Positions 1 through 7,321 of a DNA stretch of 18,744 nt are shown piece after piece. The stretch is from Actinomyces sp. (lineage in GTDB: Bacteria; Actinomycetota; Actinomycetes; Actinomycetales; Actinomycetaceae). Both the position numbers and the translations under genes were made by a program. The stretch is from the NCBI RefSeq assembly GCF_030530635.1, contig NZ_JAUMUL010000066.1:1-18744 (forward strand). Reading direction: 5' to 3'. The notes below the pieces were generated by a model. That model ran no database searches and was not told the origin of the DNA. It was given only the letters and a program-made list of their open reading frames with translations. The stretch's first letter is position 1; every line of letters starts with the position of its first letter.

Positions 1-29
1 GGGGAAGGGCGCTGTTGGGGAAGGGCGCT
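1..29. repeat. 13-bp direct repeat downstream of fruA
   Basis: GGGGAAGGGCGCT occurs at 1-13 and again at 17-29, separated by 3 bp. The right copy ends on the first base of the fruA stop codon (complement of 29-31). It is probably a small tandem duplication just past the operon's last visible gene. No function can be assigned, and the sequence left of it is outside the window. Confidence 0.6.
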
Positions 30-2161
30 CAGGCGGCGACGGCGGCAGGCTCCGCCCCGGCCGCGGCCTCGGCGGCGAGCTTGCGGGCCCGGGCCTGCTT
101 GAGGATCAGCACACCCGCGGCCGTCACGAGCATGCCCGCGATGATCGAGATGAAGAACCCGAGCAGGTTGTCGATCGCGAAGAACACGAAGATCCCCCCG
201 TGCGGGGCGCGCGAGCCCACGTGCAGCGCCATGGACAGGGCGCCGGTGACGGCGCCGCCGACCATGGACGGCGGGATGATGCGCAACGGGTCGGCGGCGG
301 CGAAGGGAATGGCACCCTCGGAGATGAAGGAGGCGCCCAGCAGCCAGGCGGCCCGCCCGTTGTCACGCTCAACGTCGGTGAACAGACCCGGGCGCACCGT
401 GGTGGCCAGGGCGAGTGCCAGCGGCGGAACCATGCCCGCCGCCATGACGGCGGCCATGATCTCGTAGGAGGCGGTGGTAGCCGCGGACAGGCCGGCGGAG
501 GCGAACAGGTAGGCGGCCTTGTTGACGGGTCCGCCCAGGTCGAAGCACATCATCAGCCCGAGGATCACGCCCAGGAAAATGGCGGAGCCGGAGCCGGCCA
601 TGGAGGTCAGCGAATCGCTCAACCAGGTCATCAGGGAGGCGAGCGGGTTGCCGAGCACCATGTACATCAGGGAGCCGACCACCAGCGTGGTGGACAGTGG
701 AATGATGACCACCGGCATGAGGCTGCGCAGCCAGCGCGGCGCGTCCAGACCCGCCAGCCAGGCGGCCATGTAGCCCGCGAGCAGTCCGCCGATCAGACCA
801 CCGATGAAGCCGGCACCCATGGTCACCGACAGCGCACCCATGGCGAAGCCGGGGGCGATACCGGGCCGTCCGGCCAGTCCGAAGGCGGTGTATCCCGCCA
901 GGGCGGGCACCAGGAAGTTCATGGCCGCACTGCCCAGGAGGGCGAAGACCGCGCCGATATAGGCCATCAGCGGGGAGCCACCAAGGGCGTGCGGGGCCGC
1001 GTAGGCCGGGTTGCTCAGATCCGGCAGGTTCCACAGGCTGGAGGCAGCGAGCCCCTCATCGGCGTTACCGATAACGATGGTCTGGGCGGTAGCGCCAATG
1101 TCGTAGCCGCCGAACAGGAAGCCCAAGGCCGTCAGCAGACCGCCGGCAGCCACGAAGGGGATCATGTATGACACGCCGGTCATCACCGAGCGCTGCAGAC
1201 GCCGCGCCCAATGGACCTGCTCCTCCTCTCCCTCGGCCTGACCGCCGCCACCCCCGGAGCCGCCGGCGATCACGCGCTTGGCGCCCGGATCGTCGATGGC
1301 GGCCAGGGCCTGGTCCACCAGGGAGCCGGCGTCGTTTACGGCGGCCTTGACGCCGACGTCGATCACGGGCTTCCCGGCGAAGCGCTCCAGGCCCTTGACG
1401 GGAAGGTCGTGGGCGAAGATCACCGCGTCGGCGGACTGGATCAGATCGGCGTCCAGCCAGTCGATCTTGCCCGAACCCTGCCCCTCGATGCGCACGGTTA
1501 CGCCGCGCTCCTTACCGGCCTGCTCCAGTGCCTCGGCGGCCATGAAGGTGTGGGCGATGCCGGTGGGGCAGGAGGACACGCCGACTATGACGCGTTCCGC
1601 ACCGGCTCCCGCCGCGGGCGCTGCGGGAGCCTCACCTGTATCCGGGTCCCCCGCAGCGGGGGCGGCGCCGTCGTCGAGCAGTTCGGGTTGGACCTGCTCG
1701 GTGACCAGCCGGGCGACGTCCGCGGGGGTGGCGGCAGCACGCAGGGCGTCGGTGAACTCGCTCTTCATCAGTCCGCGAGCCAGCTTCGCCAGCAGCTGCA
1801 GGTGGAAGTCGTCGGCACCGGCGGGTGCGGCGATCATGAATACGAGGTCCGCCCCCTGACCGTCGGCGGCCCCGAAGTCGACGGGCTCGGTCAGCCGGGC
1901 GAAGCCGAGTGAGGGCGCGAGCACGTGCGGGCTGCGGCAGTGCGGAATGGCGATGCCGCCGGGGATGCCGGTAGGCGCGGTGGCCTCGCGGGCCAGGGCG
2001 TCGGCGGCGAGTCCCTCGTTGGTGTCGGCGCGGCCGGCGGTGGCCACGACATCCGCCAGGTAATTGATGACCGCCTGCTTGTCGGCGCCCGCGGGCGCGT
2101 CCAGGCGGACGAGTTCGGGGATGATCAGCGGCGTGCTCGCTGAGTTGGTGGGTTGGGACAT
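29..2161 (-). CDS. fruA: PTS fructose transporter, EIIABC fusion
   Basis: This 710-residue membrane permease of the phosphotransferase system takes up fructose and phosphorylates it to fructose 1-phosphate. The domains run in the order A-B-C. EIIA spans about 10-155, with the phosphorylatable His74 in AIPHCRS. An Ala/Gly/Pro linker follows. EIIB spans about 190-290, with Cys198 in GVSSCPTGIAHT. A Gly-rich hinge lies at about 300-310. EIIC covers about 320-700, with many membrane segments and the conserved stretches FDLGGPVNKAAY and SEGAIPFAAADP. The ATG at 2161 follows an AAGGA ribosome site 6 nt upstream. It lies 131 bp after fruK on the same strand, as expected of a fru operon. HPr and enzyme I are not in the window. 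The substrate is inferred from the EIIC motifs and the neighbour fruK, and fructose is the strong choice. Confidence 0.95.
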   Translation of the reverse strand: MSQPTNSASTPLIIPELVRLDAPAGADKQAVINYLADVVATAGRADTNEGLAADALAREATAPTGIPGGIAIPHCRSPHVLAPSLGFARLTEPVDFGAADGQGADLVFMIAAPAGADDFHLQLLAKLARGLMKSEFTDALRAAATPADVARLVTEQVQPELLDDGAAPAAGDPDTGEAPAAPAAGAGAERVIVGVSSCPTGIAHTFMAAEALEQAGKERGVTVRIEGQGSGKIDWLDADLIQSADAVIFAHDLPVKGLERFAGKPVIDVGVKAAVNDAGSLVDQALAAIDDPGAKRVIAGGSGGGGGQAEGEEEQVHWARRLQRSVMTGVSYMIPFVAAGGLLTALGFLFGGYDIGATAQTIVIGNADEGLAASSLWNLPDLSNPAYAAPHALGGSPLMAYIGAVFALLGSAAMNFLVPALAGYTAFGLAGRPGIAPGFAMGALSVTMGAGFIGGLIGGLLAGYMAAWLAGLDAPRWLRSLMPVVIIPLSTTLVVGSLMYMVLGNPLASLMTWLSDSLTSMAGSGSAIFLGVILGLMMCFDLGGPVNKAAYLFASAGLSAATTASYEIMAAVMAAGMVPPLALALATTVRPGLFTDVERDNGRAAWLLGASFISEGAIPFAAADPLRIIPPSMVGGAVTGALSMALHVGSRAPHGGIFVFFAIDNLLGFFISIIAGMLVTAAGVLILKQARARKLAAEAAAGAEPAAVAA

Positions 2162-2292
2162 GGTGTTTTCCTTGTTGTCTCCTGGTAATGCCGCTCCGCC
2201 GGTGCGGGGCGGGTCGGGATCGGATGCGCGGGCCGGTGGGCGCGCGCCGGATGGTTTGGTTTGGGATCAGCCCCCTGGTCGTCTGGGTGCGT

Positions 2293-3294
2293 TCAGAGTT
2301 CGGCGATGACGGCGGCCCGTTCGGGCAGGTCATCGGGTCCGGGCAGGGTGGTTCCGGGCAGACCGGCGGCGGCGGAGCCGTAGGCCATGGCGGTGGCCAG
2401 GCGCTCGGGTGCGGCATCGCCGCGAATGTCGGCGAGAATGTAACCGGCGACGGAGGAGTCTCCCGCGCCGACGGTGGAGATGACCGGGACAGCCGGCGCG
2501 GTGGCCCGCCAGGCGCCGTCCGCAGTCACCAACACGGCGCCGGCGGCGCCGAGTGTGGCCATTACCGCCCCCACGCCGAAGTCCACCAGGACCCGTGCGG
2601 CCTGCGCCACAGGCGCGTAGTCACCGGCCAGAGCGCCCTCCTCAAGGGCGGTGGCCTGCTCGGCGGGCATTCCGGCGAGCTGGCCGAGTTCCTCACCGTT
2701 GGGCTTGATCAGGTCCGGGGCGGCGTCGGGCAGGGCGGCGGCCAGTTCCGCCAGCGGGGCGTCAGAGGTGTCTACGGCGATGCGCAGTCCGGGGGCCTCC
2801 TGGCGCAGCAGCCGCACGAGCCTGGCATACCAGTCACCGGGGGCGCCCGGGGGGAGCGAGCCGGACAGAATCGCCCAGCTGTGACCGCCGCCCGTATCGG
2901 CACCGACCGCAACCGCCTCGCGCAGTGCCGCCTCAACGGCGTCGACCTCCGCTGCGGCCAGGGCCGCGCCCGGCTCGTTGAGCTTAGTGGTAGTGCCGTC
3001 GGGCTCGGTGACGGCGGTGTTGACACGCACCGCCCCGGCCACATCGACCGTGGTCGCTGACAGGCCGGCCTCGGTCAGCCCCTCCAGGGCCGCCACCAAC
3101 GGGTCGCGCTCGGGAGCCGGCAGAATCGCGGTGACCTCGTGGCCGGAGCGGGCGAGCACTCTGGCGACGTTGAGTCCCTTGCCGCCCGGTTCAACGGTGA
3201 CCGACTGGAGCCGATTCACCCCGCCGCGTACAAGCGGCCCGGTAAGCGTGACCGTGCGGTCCAGCGAGGGGTTTGGCGTGAGGGTGATGATCAT
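2293..3294 (-). CDS. fruK: 1-phosphofructokinase (PfkB family)
   Basis: This 333-residue cytoplasmic kinase phosphorylates fructose 1-phosphate, the product of the PTS permease, to fructose 1,6-bisphosphate, which enters glycolysis. The N-terminus MIITLTPNPSLDRT is typical of FruK/LacC enzymes. The first PfkB signature PGGKGLNVARVLARSG lies at 36-51. The second, TVGAGDS, ends at residue 280 with the catalytic base Asp279. The length is normal for the family. Its ATG overlaps the stop codon of fruR by 4 bp (ATGA, 3291-3294), so the two are probably translationally coupled. The position between fruR and fruA makes FruK much more likely than the related tagatose-6-phosphate kinase. Confidence 0.93.
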   Translation of the reverse strand: MIITLTPNPSLDRTVTLTGPLVRGGVNRLQSVTVEPGGKGLNVARVLARSGHEVTAILPAPERDPLVAALEGLTEAGLSATTVDVAGAVRVNTAVTEPDGTTTKLNEPGAALAAAEVDAVEAALREAVAVGADTGGGHSWAILSGSLPPGAPGDWYARLVRLLRQEAPGLRIAVDTSDAPLAELAAALPDAAPDLIKPNGEELGQLAGMPAEQATALEEGALAGDYAPVAQAARVLVDFGVGAVMATLGAAGAVLVTADGAWRATAPAVPVISTVGAGDSSVAGYILADIRGDAAPERLATAMAYGSAAAGLPGTTLPGPDDLPERAAVIAEL

Positions 3295-4061
3295 GCGAGA
3301 AGTACCTCGGTTCCTGAATCGGCGAGTTGGGCGGAAAGTGGGTCGGACAGGGCGGCATCGGTGACGAGCAGGTCGATCTCGTCCAGGTCGGCGAAGGAGA
3401 CCAGGTGCTCCTGGCCGAGCTTGGTGGAGTCGGCCAGGACTACCACGCGCCTGGCCGCACGGACCATGGCCCGTTTGACGGCGGCCTCGTCCGGGTCGGG
3501 GGTGGACAGGCCGTGCTCAGCCGTCAACCCGTTAGTGCCCATCACGGCCACGCCTACCCGTAGGGCGGCGAGCGCCTCCAGGGCCTCGGGGCCGACGGCC
3601 GCCTGGGTGATGCCGCGCACCTGGCCGCCGAGCATGCGTACGGTCAGGTCGCCGCGGCCCGCCAAGACGGCGGCGGTGAGCACGGAGTCGGTGATGACCC
3701 GCAGGCCCAGGCCCTCGGGCAGGAGACGGGCCAAGCAGCCGACGGTGGTGCCGGCGTCGAGCAGTATCGAGGTGCCCGGGCGCAGCTCGAGGGCACCCAC
3801 GGCGGCGGCGGCGATGGCCTGCTTGGCGGCGGCGCCCAGTAGCTCGCGCTCAGCGACGGCGGTCTCCGGCAACGCCAGGACGGTGGCGGGCACGGCGCCG
3901 CCGTGGACCTTGCGCAGGGCCCCGGCGCGGTCCAGGGCAGTCAGGTCACGGCGGATGGTCTCGACGGTGACGCCGTAACGCGCGGCCAGGTCGGTTACGG
4001 CCACCCTGCCCTCACGCGCGACGGCATCAACGATGTCCTGCTGACGCTGCTCGGCGTTCAT
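3291..4061 (-). CDS. fruR: DeoR/GlpR-family regulator of the fructose operon
   Basis: This 256-residue DNA-binding regulator has an N-terminal winged helix (about 1-57) with the DeoR signature VTVETIRRDLTALDRAGALRKVHGGA. The C-terminal sugar-phosphate sensor domain (DeoRC) contains LLDAGTTV near 100-107 and MGTNGLT. Family members usually repress a sugar operon and are released by a phosphorylated intermediate, here presumably fructose 1-phosphate. The ATG at 4061 is preferred over the in-frame GTG at 4067 because the GTG lies inside the AGGAGG ribosome site (4067-4072), which sits 5 nt before the ATG. It is the first gene of fruR-fruK-fruA. The inverted repeat at 4078-4115 just upstream is the likely autoregulatory operator. 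The gene name rests on context. Confidence 0.9.
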   Translation of the reverse strand: MNAEQRQQDIVDAVAREGRVAVTDLAARYGVTVETIRRDLTALDRAGALRKVHGGAVPATVLALPETAVAERELLGAAAKQAIAAAAVGALELRPGTSILLDAGTTVGCLARLLPEGLGLRVITDSVLTAAVLAGRGDLTVRMLGGQVRGITQAAVGPEALEALAALRVGVAVMGTNGLTAEHGLSTPDPDEAAVKRAMVRAARRVVVLADSTKLGQEHLVSFADLDEIDLLVTDAALSDPLSAQLADSGTEVLLA

Positions 4062-4077
4062 CCGCACCTCCTCTCCG

Positions 4078-4115
4078 AAGTCCGTTCGGGCATGAGTGTA
4101 TGTCCGAACGGACTT
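4078..4115 (-). promoter_or_regulatory. Inverted-repeat operator bracketing the fruR promoter -10
   Basis: Perfect 12-bp arms AAGTCCGTTCGG (4078-4089) and CCGAACGGACTT (4104-4115) are separated by 14 bp. On the minus strand the spacer contains TACACT (4100-4095), a good TAnnnT -10 box, so transcription would start near the fruR-proximal arm. No convincing -35 was found. A repressor bound to both arms would cover the promoter, which fits autoregulation by the DeoR-family protein encoded 17 bp downstream. The dyad is seen directly; the protein that binds it is inferred. Confidence 0.7.
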
Positions 4116-4152
4116 GATTGGGAAGGGGTGTCCGCGAATCAGGTGTGATTCA

Positions 4153-4166
4153 TGCCCGCTCGGGCA
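4153..4166. other. Short dyad between the SCP gene and fruR
   Basis: TGCCCG-CT-CGGGCA is a perfect 6-bp-arm dyad in the 168-bp gap upstream of fruR and downstream of the SCP-like gene. It has no T-run, so a classical terminator is doubtful. The stretch 4157-4171 matches 4083-4097, the left part of the fruR operator, at 13 of 15 positions, so it may be a second, weaker regulator site. Confidence 0.35.
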
Positions 4167-4229
4167 CGAGTACGTCGTCGCGGCGTCGAATCGCCTCGGG
4201 ATCGGCCGGGCCGAGCCGCGAGCGCCGGC

Positions 4230-4601
4230 TCACGCGCGCAGTAGCGGCAGGTAGGCGGACAGGTCGCACCGCTCGCCGGAGGCGTGCAACGCCCCGGATG
4301 CCAGGGCCGCGTCCCAGTTCATGCGCCCGCTCGCCAGGCCGAGCCAGGTGTCCGGATCGGTCTCCACCACGGTGGGCGGGGTGCCGCGTCGGTGGACGGT
4401 GCCGGAGATCGCCTGGGTGACGCCGAAGGGCGGCACCCGCACCTCAACGGCACGACCGGGTGCGCAGGCGGCCAACTCCTCCAGGGTGTAACGCACCGCT
4501 GTGGCCGTATCGGAGCGCCGGGGGCGATCGCCGCTGTCAACGGTGGCCGCCCACCTGCGCAAGGCCTGGGCGCCGGCGGCGGGATCAATGCGTCGTCTCA
4601 C
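4230..4601 (-). CDS. Sterol-carrier-family (bacterial SCP-like) protein
   Basis: This is a 123-residue protein of the small actinobacterial 'sterol carrier family' type. The N-terminal basic helix (RIDPAAGAQALRRWA) is followed by a single SCP-like fold recognisable from VRYTLEELAACAPGRAVEVRVPPFG, ETDPDTWLGLASG and a C-terminal SGERCDLSAYLPLL. The family has a hydrophobic pocket and may bind lipid-like ligands; no enzymatic residues are evident and the physiological ligand is unknown. The start is a GTG at 4601 overlapping the stop of the nucleotidase gene (GTGA, 4598-4601), so it is probably translated by coupling. No signal peptide is present, so it should be cytoplasmic although its partner is exported. 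The family call is from motif memory, not a search. Confidence 0.75.
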   Translation of the reverse strand: MRRRIDPAAGAQALRRWAATVDSGDRPRRSDTATAVRYTLEELAACAPGRAVEVRVPPFGVTQAISGTVHRRGTPPTVVETDPDTWLGLASGRMNWDAALASGALHASGERCDLSAYLPLLRA

Positions 4602-6973
4602 ATATCCGACCGTACGGCATCATCCTGACGCAGTCCCCTGCGGATCACGCTGTAGCCGGCAACACCACCGGCCGCGACCACCGCGGCGGCCATCGCACCG
4701 AAGGAGCCGAATACATCGGCGAACCCGGCACGGACCGGGGTCTCCTCCGCCGGAGCGGTGATGACCTGATCGCCGGCCGCGGGCGCACCCGTGTCGGCCA
4801 AGTGGTTCGCCGCGCGGTGGGGGACGAAGGCCTGAAAGTCGACGCTCCGCGTGGAGCCGTCACGGGCCACCAGGGTGAAGGAGACCACCGCGCATGTCGC
4901 CGCAACACTGACGCCGTCCTCCGACTGAGACTGCATCGGACAGGCGGTGGTGGCGACATCGTCCGGCAGGGCGATATTAAGTGTACTGGTGCCGGTCTCC
5001 GGCAGTTCTGGGGTGATGGTGGTGTCGACGGCGGCACTGGTGAGCTGCTGGGTGCCGCCGTCAGCCAGGGCGACCGTGGCGGTGACCTCCTGGGCGGCAC
5101 CGGCGCCGGCCTGCTCGGAGACGGTGGTGAAGCTCAGACCCGTGAACCGGACGGTGGCATCACCGCCGGTGGCGTCGGTTTTCAGATCCACGCCCATCTG
5201 CCGCTTGGCCAGGTCGGCGGAGGCGGCGCCGCCGGCCTGGAAGTACTCGGCGGTGACGGCGCGGTCCAGGACTCCGGTCAGTGCCGCAGAACCCTCGGTC
5301 AGAACGGTGAAGCCGTCGCCGCCCGCGAGCATGAACGAGTTCGAGGCGACCACCACCTCGGCGTCATCGGTGAGTTCGACCCCGTCGACGTAGACGGAGT
5401 GGATCACCCGGCCGCGGGCGGCATCGATGCCCTCGGCGAGGTCGGCGGAGGTCTGCTCCCCGGTGGAGATCCGGCGCCAGTACTCCTCGAGCTCATCGGC
5501 GGCATCCTGGTCGATGTACACCTGCACGTTGGCCGAGACGCCGAGCATGAGTGTCGGCCGAGAGGTGTCGGGCCGCCACTGCTGGGCCAACACGGCCCTG
5601 AGCTGGGCGCCGGTGTAGGCGGCGTAGCCCATCTCGTTGCCGAAGGGCTGCACCGTGTAGGCGTCACCTTCGGTCAAGTCGCCGGGAAGATAGTCGGCAC
5701 GCACACCGCCGGGGTTCATCAGGCCGATGCGATGCTCGCCGTCGGGTTGAATCTCGGTGTTCAGCCAGGCGCGGTAGGAGTCGGCGATGACATTGGCCGC
5801 CGTGGACTCGGTGGAACGGTTGGTGCCGGGATCGGTGCCGTCATTGGTGCCGCGGTAGAAGCCCGTATCCAAGGAGGTCAGGATCCGGGCGCCGGCCGCC
5901 TCGGAGTCACGGGAGGCTCGGGCGACGATCTCCTGTACACCGTAGGCGTCAGCGGTGCAGTCCGAGTCGGTCAGGTCAATATTCTCGGCCTTGACGACGT
6001 CGACGGCGCCGGTTGCGGGATTGAGGGAGAGGGTGATGTTGCCGAGCAGTTCGCCGAACTGGCCGGGCTGAACGACCGCGATGGGGTTGCCGTCCCTGCC
6101 GGTGATGGCGGAGGCGTGAGCGGCGTGGGTGTGCCCGCCGAATACGGCGTCGACGGAGCCGTTGAACCGGCCGGCGTATACCTCGGCGTCCTCGTGGGCC
6201 AGGACGATCACGACGTCGGCCTCCCCGTTGGCGGCGTCGCCGTCCTTCAACGCGGCCGCGCGGGCGTTCGCGGTCTCCACGAGGTCCGTCACCTCCAGTC
6301 CCTCAAGCGCCGACTCCGTCACCAGGCTCGGCAGGGAGTCGGTGGTCAGACCGACGAAGCCCACGGTGGCGCCGTCGACCTCGGTGGTCCAGACGCCGTC
6401 ACCGTCACCCTCGGCGCTCAGGGCGTCATTCCCGGTGACGTTGGCGGCCAGCACCGGGGCGTCGAGCGCACCCAGCAGGCGGGTTGCGAGGTCCTTGGCG
6501 CCGCGGTCGAACTCGTGGTTGCCGGCGGCCGTGACGTCCAGGTCGATCGCGCCCAGGATGTCAATGGTCGGCTGATCCTCCAGGACCGAAGAGATGTAGG
6601 CGGAGCCGCCCACATTGTCACCGGTGGAGACCAGCAGCGTGTCCGGCTGGGCGGCGCGCACAGCCGCGACCTCACAGGCGAGCGTGATCGCGCCCGGATC
6701 GGTGACGAACTGCGCCCCCTCGCTCTGGGAGGACACCCGCTCGATGTGTCCGGCGAAGTCGGAGATGCCGAGCAGGTTGATCGTGACGGGTGCGGCGACC
6801 GCATCGGCGCCGCCGCTGCCGGCGAGCATGCCCTCCAGCGGGGCGGCCACAACCACCGGGCCACCGACGGACGAGCCGGCGACCGCGATCGGTGACGCTG
6901 CGGCGGGGGTCAAGACTGCGAGGGCGATGGCCGTCACGGAGACGGCCGCCCGAACCAATTGGCGCGGTCTCAT
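4598..6973 (-). CDS. Cell-wall-anchored metallophosphatase / 5'-nucleotidase
   Basis: This 791-residue exported enzyme probably hydrolyses nucleotides or related phosphomonoesters outside the cell. A signal peptide (about 1-27, RQLVRAAVSVTAIALAVLTP) precedes a calcineurin-like domain (about 63-330). Metal-binding motifs are ISDFAGH (71-76), STGDN (D119), GNHEFD (151-156), LAHED (H260) and GGHTH (279-283). The 5'-nucleotidase C-terminal domain (about 360-580) has NPGGVRADY and SNSFMLAGGDGF. An Ig-like region (about 605-722) leads to LADTG (725-729), a hydrophobic segment and RRGLRQ: an LAXTG sorting signal. An internal LPETG lies at 657-661. Ala74 stands where UshA-type enzymes carry a metal-ligand His (DxH), so one metal site may be altered. 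A ribosome site AAGGA precedes the ATG. The gene overlaps the SCP-like gene by 4 bp. Substrate specificity cannot be read from the sequence. Confidence 0.88.
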   Translation of the reverse strand: MRPRQLVRAAVSVTAIALAVLTPAAASPIAVAGSSVGGPVVVAAPLEGMLAGSGGADAVAAPVTINLLGISDFAGHIERVSSQSEGAQFVTDPGAITLACEVAAVRAAQPDTLLVSTGDNVGGSAYISSVLEDQPTIDILGAIDLDVTAAGNHEFDRGAKDLATRLLGALDAPVLAANVTGNDALSAEGDGDGVWTTEVDGATVGFVGLTTDSLPSLVTESALEGLEVTDLVETANARAAALKDGDAANGEADVVIVLAHEDAEVYAGRFNGSVDAVFGGHTHAAHASAITGRDGNPIAVVQPGQFGELLGNITLSLNPATGAVDVVKAENIDLTDSDCTADAYGVQEIVARASRDSEAAGARILTSLDTGFYRGTNDGTDPGTNRSTESTAANVIADSYRAWLNTEIQPDGEHRIGLMNPGGVRADYLPGDLTEGDAYTVQPFGNEMGYAAYTGAQLRAVLAQQWRPDTSRPTLMLGVSANVQVYIDQDAADELEEYWRRISTGEQTSADLAEGIDAARGRVIHSVYVDGVELTDDAEVVVASNSFMLAGGDGFTVLTEGSAALTGVLDRAVTAEYFQAGGAASADLAKRQMGVDLKTDATGGDATVRFTGLSFTTVSEQAGAGAAQEVTATVALADGGTQQLTSAAVDTTITPELPETGTSTLNIALPDDVATTACPMQSQSEDGVSVAATCAVVSFTLVARDGSTRSVDFQAFVPHRAANHLADTGAPAAGDQVITAPAEETPVRAGFADVFGSFGAMAAAVVAAGGVAGYSVIRRGLRQDDAVRSDM

Positions 6974-7023
6974 GTTGATCCTTGTGATGATCCTCGGTCG
7001 GTCGAACGATTGACATCACCATA

Positions 7024-7037
7024 GGTGTCAGGACACC
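7024..7037. promoter_or_regulatory. Dyad upstream of the nucleotidase gene
   Basis: GGTGTC-AG-GACACC is a perfect dyad with 6-bp arms, 51-64 bp before the nucleotidase start codon. Its position suits an operator. No regulator candidate for it is encoded nearby, and it does not resemble a Pho box that I can recognise. Confidence 0.4.
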
Positions 7038-7165
7038 CGCGGTCCACGCCGCTAACCAATTAGCAATGATGACAATTTGGCGATTCTCAGCCTCCTTTCA
7101 CCTATCAGTGTGGGTCCTCTCCGCGGGGCGGGCACATCCGCCCGCATTATCGGGACTATGGCGGC

Positions 7166-7201
7166 GGCGCCCGGTCCCCTCGTTAAAGAAGACCGAGCGC
7201 C
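7166..7201. terminator. Possible terminator-like stem-loop after gdhA
   Basis: Arms 7166-7176 and 7191-7201 (GGCGCCCGGTC and GACCGAGCGCC) pair at 10 of 11 positions around a 14-nt loop. It lies about 120 bp downstream of the gdhA stop codon. There is no U-tract on either strand, so it could be a U-less actinobacterial terminator or simply an RNA fold. Confidence 0.35.
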
Positions 7202-7321
7202 GTCGTCGGGTGAAGTACCGCCGGAAACGTGATCCCGGGGTGACCGGATCCGCCGGTTGGCTACGCCTAATGGCTCACCTAATTGGCCAACCCTCGGCTA
7301 GCGGATTGTCGGGCGAGCTGC

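Larger units (their letters stand above)
6974..7321. other. Gene-free interval between gdhA and the nucleotidase gene
   Basis: No convincing gene lies in these 348 bp, which are less GC-rich than the flanks. They should hold the end of the gdhA transcript and the promoter of the nucleotidase gene, both on the minus strand. Visible structures are a dyad at 7024-7037, a small dyad GCTAA-CCAA-TTAGC at 7051-7064, an imperfect stem-loop at 7166-7201, and GGTTGGC/GCCAACC arms at 7255-7261 and 7286-7292. No clear -35/-10 pair could be fixed. Short reading frames here have no recognisable content. Confidence 0.6.

Noticed and set aside
200..1171. 323-codon plus-strand frame opposite fruA
   Set aside because: Low-complexity Gly/Gln/His-rich translation, antisense to a clear PTS permease.
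4460..6895. 811-codon open frame on the plus strand
   Set aside because: It lies fully antisense to the nucleotidase gene, which has signal peptide, catalytic motifs and sorting signal. The antisense peptide is Gly/Val/Asp-rich without domains, a by-product of high GC content.
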